DNA of 60,193 nucleotides from Corynebacterium kefirresidentii (lineage in GTDB: Bacteria; Actinomycetota; Actinomycetes; Mycobacteriales; Mycobacteriaceae), in contig NGUZ01000015.1 in NCBI GenBank assembly GCA_002154655.1, forward strand, positions 1 to 60,193. Direction: 5' to 3'. Each line of letters starts with the position of its first letter. Position 1 is the stretch's first letter. The notes beneath the pieces are model-generated. The model was given only the letters and a program-made list of their open reading frames with translations, had not been told where the DNA came from and did not search any database. This document shows positions 39,946-49,336 of the stretch, one piece after another. The position numbers and the translations under genes are program-made.

Positions 39946-41133
39946 ATGACCCCACATTCCGACACGCACAACAGCCAACCCCAAATTGAACGAGAGTCAA
40001 TCGTCGAGTGGATGAAACTTAACGACTGGGAAGTATCATCCTCAGGCGTCGGTGGCGAACTCTGGAAATCCACAACAATTAAAGGGGCGGAAATAGGTAT
40101 CCCCTTTGGCCCGCTTGATGATTTTTCAATTGAGTCCATCTCCAAGCGTTTAGCTCATTGGAACGCCGTCAATCAATCCACGTTACTGGACACGCTAGCT
40201 ACCTACATGGTCGACGTTTCTCGTTTCATTGCCGATGTACCGCTTAATTACACAGCCGGAAAGCCTGGAGCTGAATTACGAATCGTCTCCCACTTGTTTG
40301 GAGGGACAGGGAAAATATTTCGTGCAGCCGCACGCACCAGCCGCTCCACTGCCCAAGTTATCGGAAGCAACTTCAATGAACTCGATGAAATAACTTTCTC
40401 CAACGCTATCGCTGGAATGACAGAGATTGGCTCCTACGCCCTCCCCGTCTATGTGCCCGTAGGAAGCCCTGACACCGACGGATCAATCGGGCTCGCCGCC
40501 CCATCGAAGTCACGGCAGCTTACCAGCACTGTAGCTAATGCACTGCACGCAATCGAAGAGCATGTCATCACGCCCGCAAAAATGGATGTCACTGACGACG
40601 TTATCCGCGAAATGGTTAGCAAAGGCGTTAGCAAGGAATTGCTCACAGCGGTCAGCGAACTCATCACGGTGGACGGCACAGATGCAAAAACGAGCTTCTC
40701 GTGGGCGCCGTCTCATGCTCAGGTTCCTGGAGCCTCCAAGCTGCCGACTGAGGTAGAAATTCCTCACGAAGCCCGTGGCTTAGTAGATAAAGTTGCTGAC
40801 CGCTTTAAATCTTCTCCACAGAAGAAGAGAGAGTTTGTCGGCGAGGTGCGCGGAATACTCTTGGGTGAAACTGCTGACGAAGTGATTTCGATTGTTGCTG
40901 TACCGCGTGCAGGTTCATCCAATGATGAATCTGCGCCTCTTTCAAGCACGGTTGAGGTAACGCACCGTCATGTGTCTGATAAATTTCGCGACGAGTTATA
41001 CCGATTCATGAGTGAAGGCACAAAAGTCGAATTCACTGGCGTGGTTGAGAAAGTTAGCAATCGGCGTCGGATTAGTAATCCGTTGAACTTCCGTGAGCGC
41101 CCGCAGCAAATTGATCTGAATGCCCAAGATTAG
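39946..41133 (+). CDS. unrecognised 395-residue partner of the DUF4365 protein
   Basis: N-terminal about 75 residues (ESIVEWMKLNDWEVSSSGVG, then ELWKSTTIKGAEIGIPFG) look like a small alpha/beta DNA- or RNA-binding or toxin-like fold; a middle region has AALRIVSHLFGG-like packing (residues about 85-150) with many Ser/Thr; the C-terminal 130 residues (RGLVDKVADRFKSSPQKKRE, FTGVVEKVSNRRR) look helical then beta. I recognise no family. Start 4 bp after the previous gene and a GGAGG preceding it indicate one transcript. It overlaps the integrase 3' end by 62 bp in convergent direction. Confidence 0.7.
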   Translation: MTPHSDTHNSQPQIERESIVEWMKLNDWEVSSSGVGGELWKSTTIKGAEIGIPFGPLDDFSIESISKRLAHWNAVNQSTLLDTLATYMVDVSRFIADVPLNYTAGKPGAELRIVSHLFGGTGKIFRAAARTSRSTAQVIGSNFNELDEITFSNAIAGMTEIGSYALPVYVPVGSPDTDGSIGLAAPSKSRQLTSTVANALHAIEEHVITPAKMDVTDDVIREMVSKGVSKELLTAVSELITVDGTDAKTSFSWAPSHAQVPGASKLPTEVEIPHEARGLVDKVADRFKSSPQKKREFVGEVRGILLGETADEVISIVAVPRAGSSNDESAPLSSTVEVTHRHVSDKFRDELYRFMSEGTKVEFTGVVEKVSNRRRISNPLNFRERPQQIDLNAQD

Positions 41134-42397
41134 AACTATCAGGCGTAGTCGAGGCAGTTTTTTCTTGTCGCTTCGCGTCTAGGTCTCCCACCCCATCGGG
41201 GACTGTTAGTGTGGCGTTCACCGCGTCGAGGACAGCTGCTTTACGGTCATCCGTGGCGCGCATATACACCTCAGTGATGGTGCGCAGGTCCCGCTGGCCG
41301 AGGAACTCTCCAATGGCGGGAATGGGCATACCAGCCTCAGCTAGCGTCGTAATAACCCAGTTACGGCCATAGTGCGGGGTAATGGTCACGCCCTTATGCC
41401 CGGCGCGCGTCTTCGCTCGGTCGAGAATAGACCTATAAGAAGTATCAGTGACGATTTTTCCAGCGCCAGTAGTAAACAACATTGCGTCTCGTCGTCCTGC
41501 TGCACGATGGTCAAGGTGCCAGCGTACGTCATCGTGGAAGGCAGGGAATATGGGAATGGTGCGGTAGCCGGCGTCGGTTTTGACGGTGTCTTTGCGTACC
41601 ATGCCCACGCCCGGTTCTTGGGAGCGGTAGCAGTTGCCGCGGATATGGATGAGGATTGTCTCGCCCTGGTCCTCGATGTCACCGCGGCGCAGTCCAAGTG
41701 CCTCGCCGATGCGGAGGCCGTGGAAGAAGGTGAGGATGGCGATGAGTTTGTGGCTGCCGTCAACGCGTGGCTTGGTGTGGTCGAGTTCGTTGACGATGTC
41801 TTGGAGTATTTGGCGGGTGGGGAGTTCTTTCTTTTTGAGTTTGGGGCGTTTGGTGGCTTCTTTGAGGGTGGCGGGGTTGGCGGGAATCATGTCACGTTCT
41901 ACTGCTGCAGCTAGTGCGGTGCGCAGTCGCTTGTAGGTATTGAAGCAGGCGGTGGGGGCGTGGTCGATGGTGATGGCGTCCCACCAGGCGGCGACGTCGC
42001 GCTTGGTGAGTTGGGTAAGTGGTATGTCGCGAAGGCGGGCTGCTTTACCGCTTGTGTGAGTGATGCGCAGGCGGATGTCTTTGGCGTAGTTCTGGGCGGT
42101 GGAAGGCTCGAGTGCGTCTGGGCCGTGGGAGCGTAGTTGCATCCATTCGTCCATCCATTGGCCTACGGTGCGGGCTTTGTCATCGCGCGTTTGGGTGCGG
42201 GTGGCTGGCGGGGTCCATTCGTCGAATTCGATGAGGCGTTGCTCAGCGCGTAGCCATGCCGCGGCGTCGTCGGGTGATTGGTAGGTGCGTGGGGCTTTGT
42301 GGCGTTTGCCGTCGGGGCCTTTGTAGTAGGCGCGGTGGCGGCCTGATGGGAGGGTTTCGATGGTGCCGAATTGGCGGCGTCGTGGGACTGGGGACAT
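41072..42397 (-). CDS. int: tyrosine integrase
   Basis: 441 residues. N-terminal arm-binding region, a core-binding domain at about 75-175 and the catalytic domain with R229 (FHGLRIGEAL), HYGR with H342 and R345, GQ at 367-368 where many have GH/GW, and the nucleophile Y378 in TEVYMRA. It joins phage attP to the 3' end of ssrA. It lies next to attR with repeated TGGGACT arm sites between, one of which (42383) is in its own first codons. Converges on the DUF4365 cassette. Confidence 0.92.
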   Translation of the reverse strand: MSPVPRRRQFGTIETLPSGRHRAYYKGPDGKRHKAPRTYQSPDDAAAWLRAEQRLIEFDEWTPPATRTQTRDDKARTVGQWMDEWMQLRSHGPDALEPSTAQNYAKDIRLRITHTSGKAARLRDIPLTQLTKRDVAAWWDAITIDHAPTACFNTYKRLRTALAAAVERDMIPANPATLKEATKRPKLKKKELPTRQILQDIVNELDHTKPRVDGSHKLIAILTFFHGLRIGEALGLRRGDIEDQGETILIHIRGNCYRSQEPGVGMVRKDTVKTDAGYRTIPIFPAFHDDVRWHLDHRAAGRRDAMLFTTGAGKIVTDTSYRSILDRAKTRAGHKGVTITPHYGRNWVITTLAEAGMPIPAIGEFLGQRDLRTITEVYMRATDDRKAAVLDAVNATLTVPDGVGDLDAKRQEKTASTTPDSSNLGHSDQFAAGAHGSSTDY

Positions 42398-42432
42398 GTG
42401 GTGAATCCTGTGGGGCTTGGTTGGGGATTTTG

Positions 42433-42481
42433 TGGGACTGGCGTGGGACTAGAAGGCGTTTCGTGGGACTAACGTGGGACC
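42433..42481. promoter_or_regulatory. two pairs of TGGGACT repeats, probable integrase arm sites (right arm)
   Basis: TGGGACT at 42433 and 42444, and at 42464 with TGGGACC at 42475: two pairs, each 11 bp apart, as at the left arm. A fifth single copy is at 42383. They lie between the integrase start and attR (42398-42585 has no gene). Arm-site function is inferred from symmetrical placement around the core. Confidence 0.6.
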
Positions 42482-42551
42482 CGAGTGCTTCTAACTGCAC
42501 GTTACTGCACGCACCAGACATGTGCCATAACCCCAGCTCACACCCATAAAA

Positions 42552-42590
42552 CAAGAAAAAGCCCCAGCTAGATTGTGTTCTAGCTGGGGC
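42552..42590 (-). terminator. phage-supplied ssrA terminator
   Basis: On the minus strand GCCCCAGCTAGA, six-base loop, TCTAGCTGGGGC, then TTTTTCTT: a perfect 12-pair stem. Four bases of it belong to the att core; the rest differ from the old terminator at 287-313, showing that the phage brought its own replacement. Confidence 0.85.
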
Positions 42591-42616
42591 CTATCGGTGG
42601 AGCTGCCGGGAATTGA
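42586..42616. other. attR, right prophage attachment site
   Basis: The 31-bp copy of attL that stays joined to the intact tmRNA gene. It spans from the beginning of the terminator stem through the acceptor stem to the T-arm loop of tmRNA, so the tmRNA sequence is unchanged by insertion. Confidence 0.92.
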
Positions 42617-42975
42617 ACCCGGGTCCTTCGTCACCTTGCCAGGGCTTCTCCGTGCGCAGTTCGCACAGGATCTCTGCTCGGCCCTCCGGATCGGGCGAAC
42701 ACGTCCGGATGATGGGCCCAGTCACCAGTAAGAGTCCCGACTGGTCCTGATGACCCGGCCAGCCGGCTAGTTCCTTAGTCGATGCCAGGTTCTAGGTCAG
42801 GAACGAAACCTAGGCTGACAGACACGCGTCGCTGTAATTAGGCAGCGAGGGCGTAGTCACGCTGAGAGTTCTTCTCTGCGTTTATTGGTTGCTACGACGC
42901 TTATACGGTGGTCGTTAGCCTGCACCGGCACGCTTCCCCTGGCTCAGTGCACGAAGTCGAAACCAAATCAACCCC
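42598..42975 (-). ncRNA. ssrA: transfer-messenger RNA (tmRNA)
   Basis: The 5' end GGGGTTGATTTGG at 42975 pairs by its first seven bases with CAGCTCC before the discriminator A at 42598; the next bases are CCG, so the CCA end is added after transcription. The T-arm reads GGGTTCAATTCCC. The tag frame near 42880-42838 reads AEKNSQRDYALAA and then TAA, a corynebacterial form of the tag. It rescues stalled ribosomes together with SmpB, encoded just upstream. Its 3' end is the phage attachment site. Confidence 0.95.
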
Positions 42976-43037
42976 ATGCGGTAGGGACGGGATAGTGCAT
43001 CTTCCCTACGGTTCGTACAACACTACCCCACCCACTT

Positions 43038-43394
43038 TTATTTCCTCAAGTGCTCCTTCAGCCACTCTTTGAGGACCACTGCGTGGTTGACCTTGCGGTT
43101 GGCGGCGGCAAAGAGAAGGGTGGCGTCGGCAAGCGCAAGCAGCTGGGTGAGCTCTTCGGAGTCATTGTCATCCAGCTCAGCCTTGTAGCGGCGGGCAAAC
43201 TCGTCGAAACGATCCTCGTCGTGGTTCCACCATTTGCGCAGCTCCGGACTCGGCGCGACTTCCTTGAACCATTTCTCGTAGTCCACATCGCTCTTAGCGA
43301 TGCCCCGAGGCCACATCCGATCCACCAACACCCCGGTGCCACGAATAGTGTCCTCGCCTTTGACGACGTCGTGGACTTTCGCTGTCTTAAACAT
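43038..43394 (-). CDS. DUF488-family protein
   Basis: 118 residues. GTGVLVDRMWPRGIAKSDVD and WFKEVAPSPELRKWWNHDED are signatures of DUF488 (YeaO-type) proteins, with conserved Arg, Trp and His. Function of the family is not settled; nucleic acid association has been suggested. It overlaps the end of smpB by 8 bp and precedes ssrA by 62 bp. Confidence 0.85.
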   Translation of the reverse strand: MFKTAKVHDVVKGEDTIRGTGVLVDRMWPRGIAKSDVDYEKWFKEVAPSPELRKWWNHDEDRFDEFARRYKAELDDNDSEELTQLLALADATLLFAAANRKVNHAVVLKEWLKEHLRK

Positions 43395-43890
43395 TGATGC
43401 CCTTCACGCGGCGGCCGAGCTCGCGGGAAATTTCACGGTCCTGGTCGCGGCGCTTAATATCCTCTCGCTTGTCATAATCCTGCTTGCCTTGGGCCAGCGC
43501 AAGCGAGAGCTTGGCGTAGCCATTTTTGAGATAAACCTTGAGCGGAACCAGGGTCTTATTGCCATTGCGCACCTGGCCATAAAGCTTGTCGATCTCACGG
43601 CGGTGCAATAGAAGCTTGCGGGTGCGCCGCGGGCTGTGGTTCGTCCACGAGCCCATGGAGTACTCCGGAATGTGGAGGTTCCGCAGGTACACTTCGCCAT
43701 CGTCAATGGTGGCGAAGGCATCGTTGAGCGAGATTTTGCCCTCTCGCAAGGATTTGATCTCGGTGCCGAGCAGGACAATGCCGCACTCGTATTCCTCGAG
43801 AATTTTGTAGTCGTGCCGGGCCCGGCGGTTGGTCGCAAGCGTAGCCTCGCCGGATGCCGCCTTCTTGTTTTTCTTGCCCTTCTTAGCCAT
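43387..43890 (-). CDS. smpB: SsrA-binding protein SmpB
   Basis: 167 residues from the ATG at 43890. SmpB motifs: NRRARHDYKILEEYECGIVL, GTEIKSLREGKISLNDAF, the central HIPEYSMGSW and the basic tail QDYDKREDIKRRDQDREISR. It binds tmRNA and puts it into the stalled ribosome. Upstream of ftsX and ftsE and next to ssrA on the same strand as usual in Corynebacterium. The longer frame from 43929 lacks a good start site. Confidence 0.95.
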   Translation of the reverse strand: MAKKGKKNKKAASGEATLATNRRARHDYKILEEYECGIVLLGTEIKSLREGKISLNDAFATIDDGEVYLRNLHIPEYSMGSWTNHSPRRTRKLLLHRREIDKLYGQVRNGNKTLVPLKVYLKNGYAKLSLALAQGKQDYDKREDIKRRDQDREISRELGRRVKGINV

Positions 43891-43934
43891 AGTTATGCCA
43901 GTGTAGTGCCCTTTTGACTGGCCCGGCAAACAGA

Positions 43935-44837
43935 CTATTTGCGTACATATGACCGCAGGGTGATATGGGCTGTGACGGCGGTAACCACCAGCGCTAGCAG
44001 GCCGACGAGCGGGAGGGCAATCCAGAGATCGCCGGATTTCATAGGAGCCAGCAGCTGGGATTCATAAAGTCCCTGCAGGGACGGGTCTACTACTTGGGAC
44101 TTGCCCAAGAAGATGCCGGCCCCGCCGAGGAGTACACCGATGAGGGAAGCCAAGACTGCTTCCATGACGAATGGCGCCTGCGTCATCCACCGGCTTGCAC
44201 CCACCATGCGCATGATCTCCGTTTCGCGAGTGCGGTGGAATGCGGCAATTTGCACCATATTAGCCACCAAGAAGATGGCCGCCACAGACATCACGATGGC
44301 CAGGATGAAGGTGGCATTGCGAATGGAGTCGAGGTTGCTAGCGGCATTGCGCACCTCTTGCTGCTGGTCGACGACGTCCTCTACCGCTGGGTTATCCCGA
44401 ATCGCATCGATGGCGGAAGCGTCTTCTGGGTCTACAAGCCGCACGTGGAGCGCGGCCGGCAGCGCATCAGGGGAGGTTTGCTCCACCATCACAGGGTCGG
44501 TGTCTTGAAAAAGTTCTTTGAACCGCTCATAGGAATCTGCGCGGTTGCGGTATTCCACGGACTCGACGGAATCATCCGCCTCTAGCTGATCCTTGATATC
44601 CGCACAGGCCGGACTCGTGCAGTCTGGATCCCCGGCAGAAATATCCTCATTGAGCTGGACCATGACCTCGACGCGGTCGAGATAGATATCCTTGGTGTCC
44701 TTGGTCAGGTTGGTCACCATAATGCCGGCGACAACGAGCCCGACCGCAATCGCGGTGGTGATAATCATGGCAATGGTCATAGTCAGGTTGCGGCCAAGCC
44801 CCTTGGTGGCTTCGCGGAAAATAAATCCTAGCTTCAT
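43935..44837 (-). CDS. ftsX: cell division ABC permease FtsX
   Basis: 300 residues: short N-terminal tail, TM1 at about 17-38, a large outside domain to about 170, then three TM helices (about 175-200, 222-245, 265-290). The start [20 protein letters not shown] is conserved in actinobacterial FtsX. With FtsE it activates a peptidoglycan hydrolase at division. Its ATG overlaps ftsE by 4 bp. Confidence 0.94.
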   Translation of the reverse strand: MKLGFIFREATKGLGRNLTMTIAMIITTAIAVGLVVAGIMVTNLTKDTKDIYLDRVEVMVQLNEDISAGDPDCTSPACADIKDQLEADDSVESVEYRNRADSYERFKELFQDTDPVMVEQTSPDALPAALHVRLVDPEDASAIDAIRDNPAVEDVVDQQQEVRNAASNLDSIRNATFILAIVMSVAAIFLVANMVQIAAFHRTRETEIMRMVGASRWMTQAPFVMEAVLASLIGVLLGGAGIFLGKSQVVDPSLQGLYESQLLAPMKSGDLWIALPLVGLLALVVTAVTAHITLRSYVRK

Positions 44838-45523
44838 GCTTCCCCCTCATAGGTTGCCTCGTGCTCATCGCGCACGAGAACTCCATTGCGCAGCTCCAGC
44901 ACGCGCTTGCGCGCCCTATTGACGGCGCGGGCATTGTGAGTGGACATGACCACGGTGGTGCCGCGGCGGTTGATGCCCAGCAGTAAGTCCATGATCTCGT
45001 CAGCGGTGGAGGGATCGAGGTTGCCCGTGGGTTCGTCGGCAAGCAGAAGCTTCGGCCGATTAACCACCGCGCGGGCGATGGCCACACGCTGCTGCTCACC
45101 ACCGGAGAGCTCATGCGGATAGGCGTTGTGGCGATCTTGGAGTCCCACCAGCTCCAATACCTGCGGGACCGCAGTGGAAATGCGGTACTTGCTCTTGCCA
45201 ATAACCTCCAGCGCAAAGGCCACGTTTTGATACACCGTCAGCTTTGGAAGCAGGCGGAAATCCTGGAAGACGTACCCAATGGACTGACGCAGCGCGTTGA
45301 TCTGCTTGCCAGAAAGCTCATTGACGTGGAAATCGTCGAAGTAAATATCGCCTTCAGTTACGTTGCTGTAGCGCACCATCAGCTCCAAGAAGGTGGACTT
45401 ACCGGAGCCGGATGGACCGATCAGGAAAGCGAATTCACCATCCGCAATCTCGAAAGACACCCCATCGAGCGCTGGGCGGGACTCGGCGGAGTAGGCCTTA
45501 GTCACGTTGTCGAATCTAATCAC
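44834..45523 (-). CDS. ftsE: cell division ATP-binding protein FtsE
   Basis: 229 residues from the GTG at 45523. Walker [10 protein letters not shown], signature [14 protein letters not shown], Walker [13 protein letters not shown] and an H-loop (MSTHN) are intact. It drives FtsX. The upstream GTG two codons earlier and the start at 45553 are less likely by comparison with the family's usual [11 protein letters not shown] start. Confidence 0.94.
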   Translation of the reverse strand: MIRFDNVTKAYSAESRPALDGVSFEIADGEFAFLIGPSGSGKSTFLELMVRYSNVTEGDIYFDDFHVNELSGKQINALRQSIGYVFQDFRLLPKLTVYQNVAFALEVIGKSKYRISTAVPQVLELVGLQDRHNAYPHELSGGEQQRVAIARAVVNRPKLLLADEPTGNLDPSTADEIMDLLLGINRRGTTVVMSTHNARAVNRARKRVLELRNGVLVRDEHEATYEGEA

Positions 45524-45546
45524 GCGAATCACTGTAGCAACCAAAG

Positions 45547-45575
45547 TTGACACCGCGCTGTGAACTATATTTAAG
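45547..45575 (+). promoter_or_regulatory. possible promoter of the AbgT-family gene
   Basis: TTGACA at 45547-45552 followed by TATATTTAAG from 45566. The spacer is shorter than ideal if TATATT is the -10, or about 17 bases if TTTAAG is used. It lies 58-86 bp before the transporter start and divergently after ftsE. Confidence 0.45.
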
Positions 45576-45632
45576 TAATGTGGTCTAAGACACTAATTTG
45601 TTCCGACCCAATCGACAGAAAGTGCCGATACT

Positions 45633-47252
45633 ATGGCCGAAACCGAAACTAAAGAAAAACCACGTTCTGCAAGCGGCTTCCTGGGCACTGTAGAAAAGAT
45701 TGGCAATAAGCTGCCGGATCCGTTCTGGCTCTTCGTCATCCTCGCGGCAATCGTGGCTGTGACATCCTGGCTGGGGCACCTCATTGGCATGAGCGCAGAG
45801 GATCCCAAGACAGGCGAGACCATTGAGGTGCAATCGCTGCTGACCACCGAGAATATCTCGCGCATGGTTACGGACGCCGTGGAGAATTTCACCAGTTTTC
45901 CACCGCTGGGTGTCATCCTTGCCGTGATGCTCGGCGTGGCCGTGGCCGAGCAGTCCGGCCTGCTTTCCGCCTTGGTGCGCGGCATGGTCACCAAGGTCAG
46001 CGCCAAAATGCTTACCTTCGTCGTGGCGTTGGCCGGTGTGACCGGCTCTGTGGCCTCCGATGCCATCTACGTCATCCTGATTCCGCTGGGAGCCATGGCC
46101 TTCCACGCGGTGGGCCGCTCCCCCATCGTGGGTGCAATGGTGGCCTTTGCCGCCTCGTCAGCCGGATTTAATGCCTCGCTGATTCTGAATATCACCGACC
46201 TCCTGCTGGCGGGCATTTCTACCCCGGCCGCACAGTTTGTGGACCCAGAATATGAAGTCAGCCCGCTGGCCAATATCTTCTTTGTCATCCCATCCGCAGT
46301 GGTGCTCTCCCTCATCATTACCGCGGTCACTGAATTCCTCATGGTCACAAAGGCCCGCGAGCTGGTGGACCACGATCACATTAATTATGAAGAGGTGTCT
46401 TTTTCCAAAGCCGCTGGCGGCCCTTCCAACGCGGAAGGGGAAGAGGAAGAATACGACTTCACGGATGATGAAGAGGCCATGCGCATCAAACCCAACGAGC
46501 AGCGTGGTTTGATAGCTTCCGGCGTCACCCTGGTGATCTTCCTCGCCGCCTTCTTCGCCCTGCTGTTTATCCCTAGTTCCCCGCTGGCGAGCCAAGAAGA
46601 CAGCTTTATGGAGTCGCCGCTCATCAGCGCCATCGCGGTGCCCATTGCCTTGGCCTTCTTGGTGTGCGGCATTGCCTATGGCTTGGCGGCAGGCACCGTG
46701 AAGTCCTTTGCTGATGTACCGACGTTTATGGCCAAGGGCATCGAGACTCTCGTTCCCATGCTGGTCCTCTTTTTCGCCGTCGCCCAGTTCCTCGCGTGGT
46801 TCGAGTGGTCCAATCTCGGCGTATGGACCGCTATTAAGGGCTCCGAGCTACTCCAGCACTGGTCCCTGCCGCCGTTGCTCATGTTCGCCGCGCTGGTCGC
46901 CATGGTGGCACTGCTCAACCTATTCATTACCTCTGGCTCTGCCCAATGGGCGCTTATGGCGCCGGTCATCGTACCGATGATGATGTATGTGGGCGTCTCA
47001 CCCGAGGTCTCCCAGATGCTCTTCCGTATCGGTGACTCGCCGACGAATATCCTCACCCCAATGTCGCCCTATTTCGCGCTGGCGTTGACCTTCCTGCAGC
47101 GCTACTACAAGCACGCGGGTGTGGGTACCTTGATGTCGCTCGCTCTGCCCTACTCGCTGTGCATGCTGGTGGGCTGGTTCATCTTCTTCGTTATCTGGTA
47201 CCTCATCGGTCTCCCGCTGGGACCAGGTGCACCGATGGACTACGTGGGTTAG
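45633..47252 (+). CDS. AbgT-family transporter
   Basis: 539 residues with about 11-13 membrane helices and an acidic cytoplasmic loop (about 260-285, EGEEEEYDFTDDEEAM). Early segment KLPDPFWLFVILAAIVAVTS, the re-entrant ASSAGFNASLIL and the final helix region with NILTPMSPYFALALTF are typical of the AbgT family. Members take up p-aminobenzoyl-glutamate or export sulfonamides. Alone on the plus strand, followed by a strong terminator. Confidence 0.88.
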   Translation: MAETETKEKPRSASGFLGTVEKIGNKLPDPFWLFVILAAIVAVTSWLGHLIGMSAEDPKTGETIEVQSLLTTENISRMVTDAVENFTSFPPLGVILAVMLGVAVAEQSGLLSALVRGMVTKVSAKMLTFVVALAGVTGSVASDAIYVILIPLGAMAFHAVGRSPIVGAMVAFAASSAGFNASLILNITDLLLAGISTPAAQFVDPEYEVSPLANIFFVIPSAVVLSLIITAVTEFLMVTKARELVDHDHINYEEVSFSKAAGGPSNAEGEEEEYDFTDDEEAMRIKPNEQRGLIASGVTLVIFLAAFFALLFIPSSPLASQEDSFMESPLISAIAVPIALAFLVCGIAYGLAAGTVKSFADVPTFMAKGIETLVPMLVLFFAVAQFLAWFEWSNLGVWTAIKGSELLQHWSLPPLLMFAALVAMVALLNLFITSGSAQWALMAPVIVPMMMYVGVSPEVSQMLFRIGDSPTNILTPMSPYFALALTFLQRYYKHAGVGTLMSLALPYSLCMLVGWFIFFVIWYLIGLPLGPGAPMDYVG

Positions 47253-47265
47253 GTCCATAAAGATC

Positions 47266-47306
47266 AGGCCGAACTGAGGATTTTCTCCCCTCAGTTCGGC
47301 CTTTTT
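47266..47306 (+). terminator. terminator after the AbgT gene
   Basis: AGGCCGAACTGAGG, short loop, CCTCAGTTCGGCCT and TTTT: a perfect stem of about 14 pairs. A-rich bases are present on the other side, but the T-run favours the plus strand; it may also help end prfB transcription from the other strand. Confidence 0.88.
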
Positions 47307-47335
47307 GCGTTCAATTCAGCCCGATCAGTATGGAT

Positions 47336-48439
47336 CTAAGCTTGGTCTTCTTGTTGCTGCATGCGCCAGCGGATACCGGATTCCAGGAAGCCATTGATAT
47401 CTCCATCGAGCACCTTGGAGGGATCACCCACCTCAAAGTTGGTGCGCAGGTCTTTGACCATCTGGTACGGGTGCAGCACGTAGGAGCGCATCTGGTTGCC
47501 CCAGGACGCATTGCCACCGGCGCCAAGCGCATCGAGCTCGGCCTGTTCTTCTTGGCGCTTGCGCTCCAAGAGCTTTGCCTGCAGCACGCGCATAGCCGAG
47601 GCCTTATTTTGAATCTGCGACTTTTCGTTCTGGCAGGTGACCACGATTCCGGTGGGAATGTGGGTCAGGCGCACCGCGGAGTCGGTGGTGTTGACGGACT
47701 GTCCGCCAGGGCCCGAAGAACGATAAACATCGACGCGCACTTCGCTATCTGGGATATCGATGTGGTCCGTTTGTTCCACCACCGGCAGGACTTCTACCTC
47801 GGCGAAGGAGGTCTGGCGCCGGCCTTGATTATCAAAGGGCGAGATGCGCACTAGGCGGTGTGCTCCCTGCTCCACGGAAAGCTGGCCATACATGTATTCA
47901 CCATGGACCACAAAGGTCGCGGACTTGATGCCCGCTTCTTCCGCGTAAGAGATGTCATATACATCCACCTTGTGGCCGTGCTTTTCTGCCCAGCGGGTAT
48001 ACATGCGCATAAGCATTTCAGCCCAGTCCGCCGCATCCACACCGCCGGCACCAGAACGAATATTGATAACCGCCTCACGCGGGTCATACTCACCGGAAAG
48101 CATGGTGGTCACCTCTAGGGATTCGATGGCAGATTCCAGGGAATCGAGCTCCTCGTCTGCTAGGGAAGAATCCCCTTCCTCTTCCGCAAGTTCGTACATG
48201 ACGGGCATGTCCTCGAGACGCCCGCGCAGCGCTTCTAGCTTGCGAACCTTCGCCTGCGCTGCGGAAAGCTCAGAGGTGACCTTTTGGGCATGTACGGGGT
48301 CGTCCCACAGGGATGGATCCCCGGCCTGGGCCTCTAGTTCCCGAATGCGGGCAGCCAAAGCCTCTGGGTCCATGACCTTCTCAATGGTGGTCAGGGTGGA
48401 TTCTAGTTGCTTGAGCCGTGCTGTTACTTCGGGACGCAT
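47336..48439 (-). CDS. prfB: peptide chain release factor 2
   Basis: 367 residues from the ATG at 48439. Contains the stop-codon reading motif SPF (RISPFDNQG), the GGQ motif in [14 protein letters not shown] and the RF2-type N-terminal helix domain. It ends translation at UGA and UAA. The frame is continuous, so the programmed +1 frameshift with internal TGA found in many bacteria is absent. The frame stays open upstream to 48595 but [10 protein letters not shown] is the usual start. Confidence 0.94.
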   Translation of the reverse strand: MRPEVTARLKQLESTLTTIEKVMDPEALAARIRELEAQAGDPSLWDDPVHAQKVTSELSAAQAKVRKLEALRGRLEDMPVMYELAEEEGDSSLADEELDSLESAIESLEVTTMLSGEYDPREAVINIRSGAGGVDAADWAEMLMRMYTRWAEKHGHKVDVYDISYAEEAGIKSATFVVHGEYMYGQLSVEQGAHRLVRISPFDNQGRRQTSFAEVEVLPVVEQTDHIDIPDSEVRVDVYRSSGPGGQSVNTTDSAVRLTHIPTGIVVTCQNEKSQIQNKASAMRVLQAKLLERKRQEEQAELDALGAGGNASWGNQMRSYVLHPYQMVKDLRTNFEVGDPSKVLDGDINGFLESGIRWRMQQQEDQA

Positions 48440-48499
48440 AGGCCCCAATCCTACCCACCCGGCCATCACAATTAGCCATCGGCCGCGTTTAGGGTGACA

Positions 48500-49336
48500 A
48501 TGGTGGGCATGGATCAAAAGCCGAGCTTGCAGGAGATGATCGACGCGGTCATCAAGACCTTTATTGTCGCGCATGCGGATGACGGGGATGCGCACCTTGC
48601 GCAGGCCCTCGTCTATAACGCCGGACGCCTAGCGTGGCGCCTGCGTGAGATGGGCGTGGACGTGGAGCAAAAGACTTCCATCTCGGACGTTGTCACGGAT
48701 GCAGACCGCGCGGCCGAGCGCTTCGTCGCGGGCGTGCTCGAGGCCGTGCGCCCGGAGGACGGCATCCTGGGTGAGGAGGGCGCCGCCCGCGAGTCCCAAT
48801 CCGGCCGCACCTGGGTCATTGACCCAGTCGATGGCACCTACAATTTCTCTTCCGGCTCCGATTATTGGTGCTCTGCCCTCGCGCTTGCCGACGCCACCGG
48901 GATCACCCTTGGTGCTGTCCACCGCCCCGCCATGGGTTATACGTGGTTCGGTGGCCGTGACTACCCCACTTCCCTGGACGGTAAGGAAGTTTCCCGCCTT
49001 GCGGCTCAGCCGGCCAAGCAGATTTCGCTATCTACCTATTTGCACCCGACCTCGCTGATGGATGCGGATATCCGCGGGGCATGGCAGCGCGTGGCGGAAA
49101 ACTTTGCTACAGTCCGTATGCTCGGTGCCGGTTCTGTTGACCTGTCCTCCGTAGCCGATGGCACGTGGGGCGCATGGATGCAGCATTCGGTCGCGGATTG
49201 GGATTGGTTCCCCGGCAAAGCTCTCGTTGAAGCAGCCGGTGGTGCCGCCCGCAAGGTAGAAGCCGGCGGTGTCGAATGGTGCCTCGCCGGCAATAAATTG
49301 GTAGTGGATCAGATGGAGGATTGGCTCCGTGGGTAA
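48500..49336 (+). CDS. inositol monophosphatase-family protein
   Basis: 278 residues from the ATG at 48500 (AGGGTGACA before it). Metal-binding motifs [16 protein letters not shown] and [16 protein letters not shown] are intact. It dephosphorylates inositol-phosphate or related sugar phosphates. GTG at 48494 and ATG at 48509 are other starts. The stop overlaps the next gene's start by 8 bp, so the pair is one operon. Confidence 0.88.
   Translation: MVGMDQKPSLQEMIDAVIKTFIVAHADDGDAHLAQALVYNAGRLAWRLREMGVDVEQKTSISDVVTDADRAAERFVAGVLEAVRPEDGILGEEGAARESQSGRTWVIDPVDGTYNFSSGSDYWCSALALADATGITLGAVHRPAMGYTWFGGRDYPTSLDGKEVSRLAAQPAKQISLSTYLHPTSLMDADIRGAWQRVAENFATVRMLGAGSVDLSSVADGTWGAWMQHSVADWDWFPGKALVEAAGGAARKVEAGGVEWCLAGNKLVVDQMEDWLRG

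Noticed and set aside
48440..48595. Programmed frameshift in prfB
   Set aside because: The frame from the usual start to the end is continuous with no internal TGA, so there is no autoregulatory frameshift.
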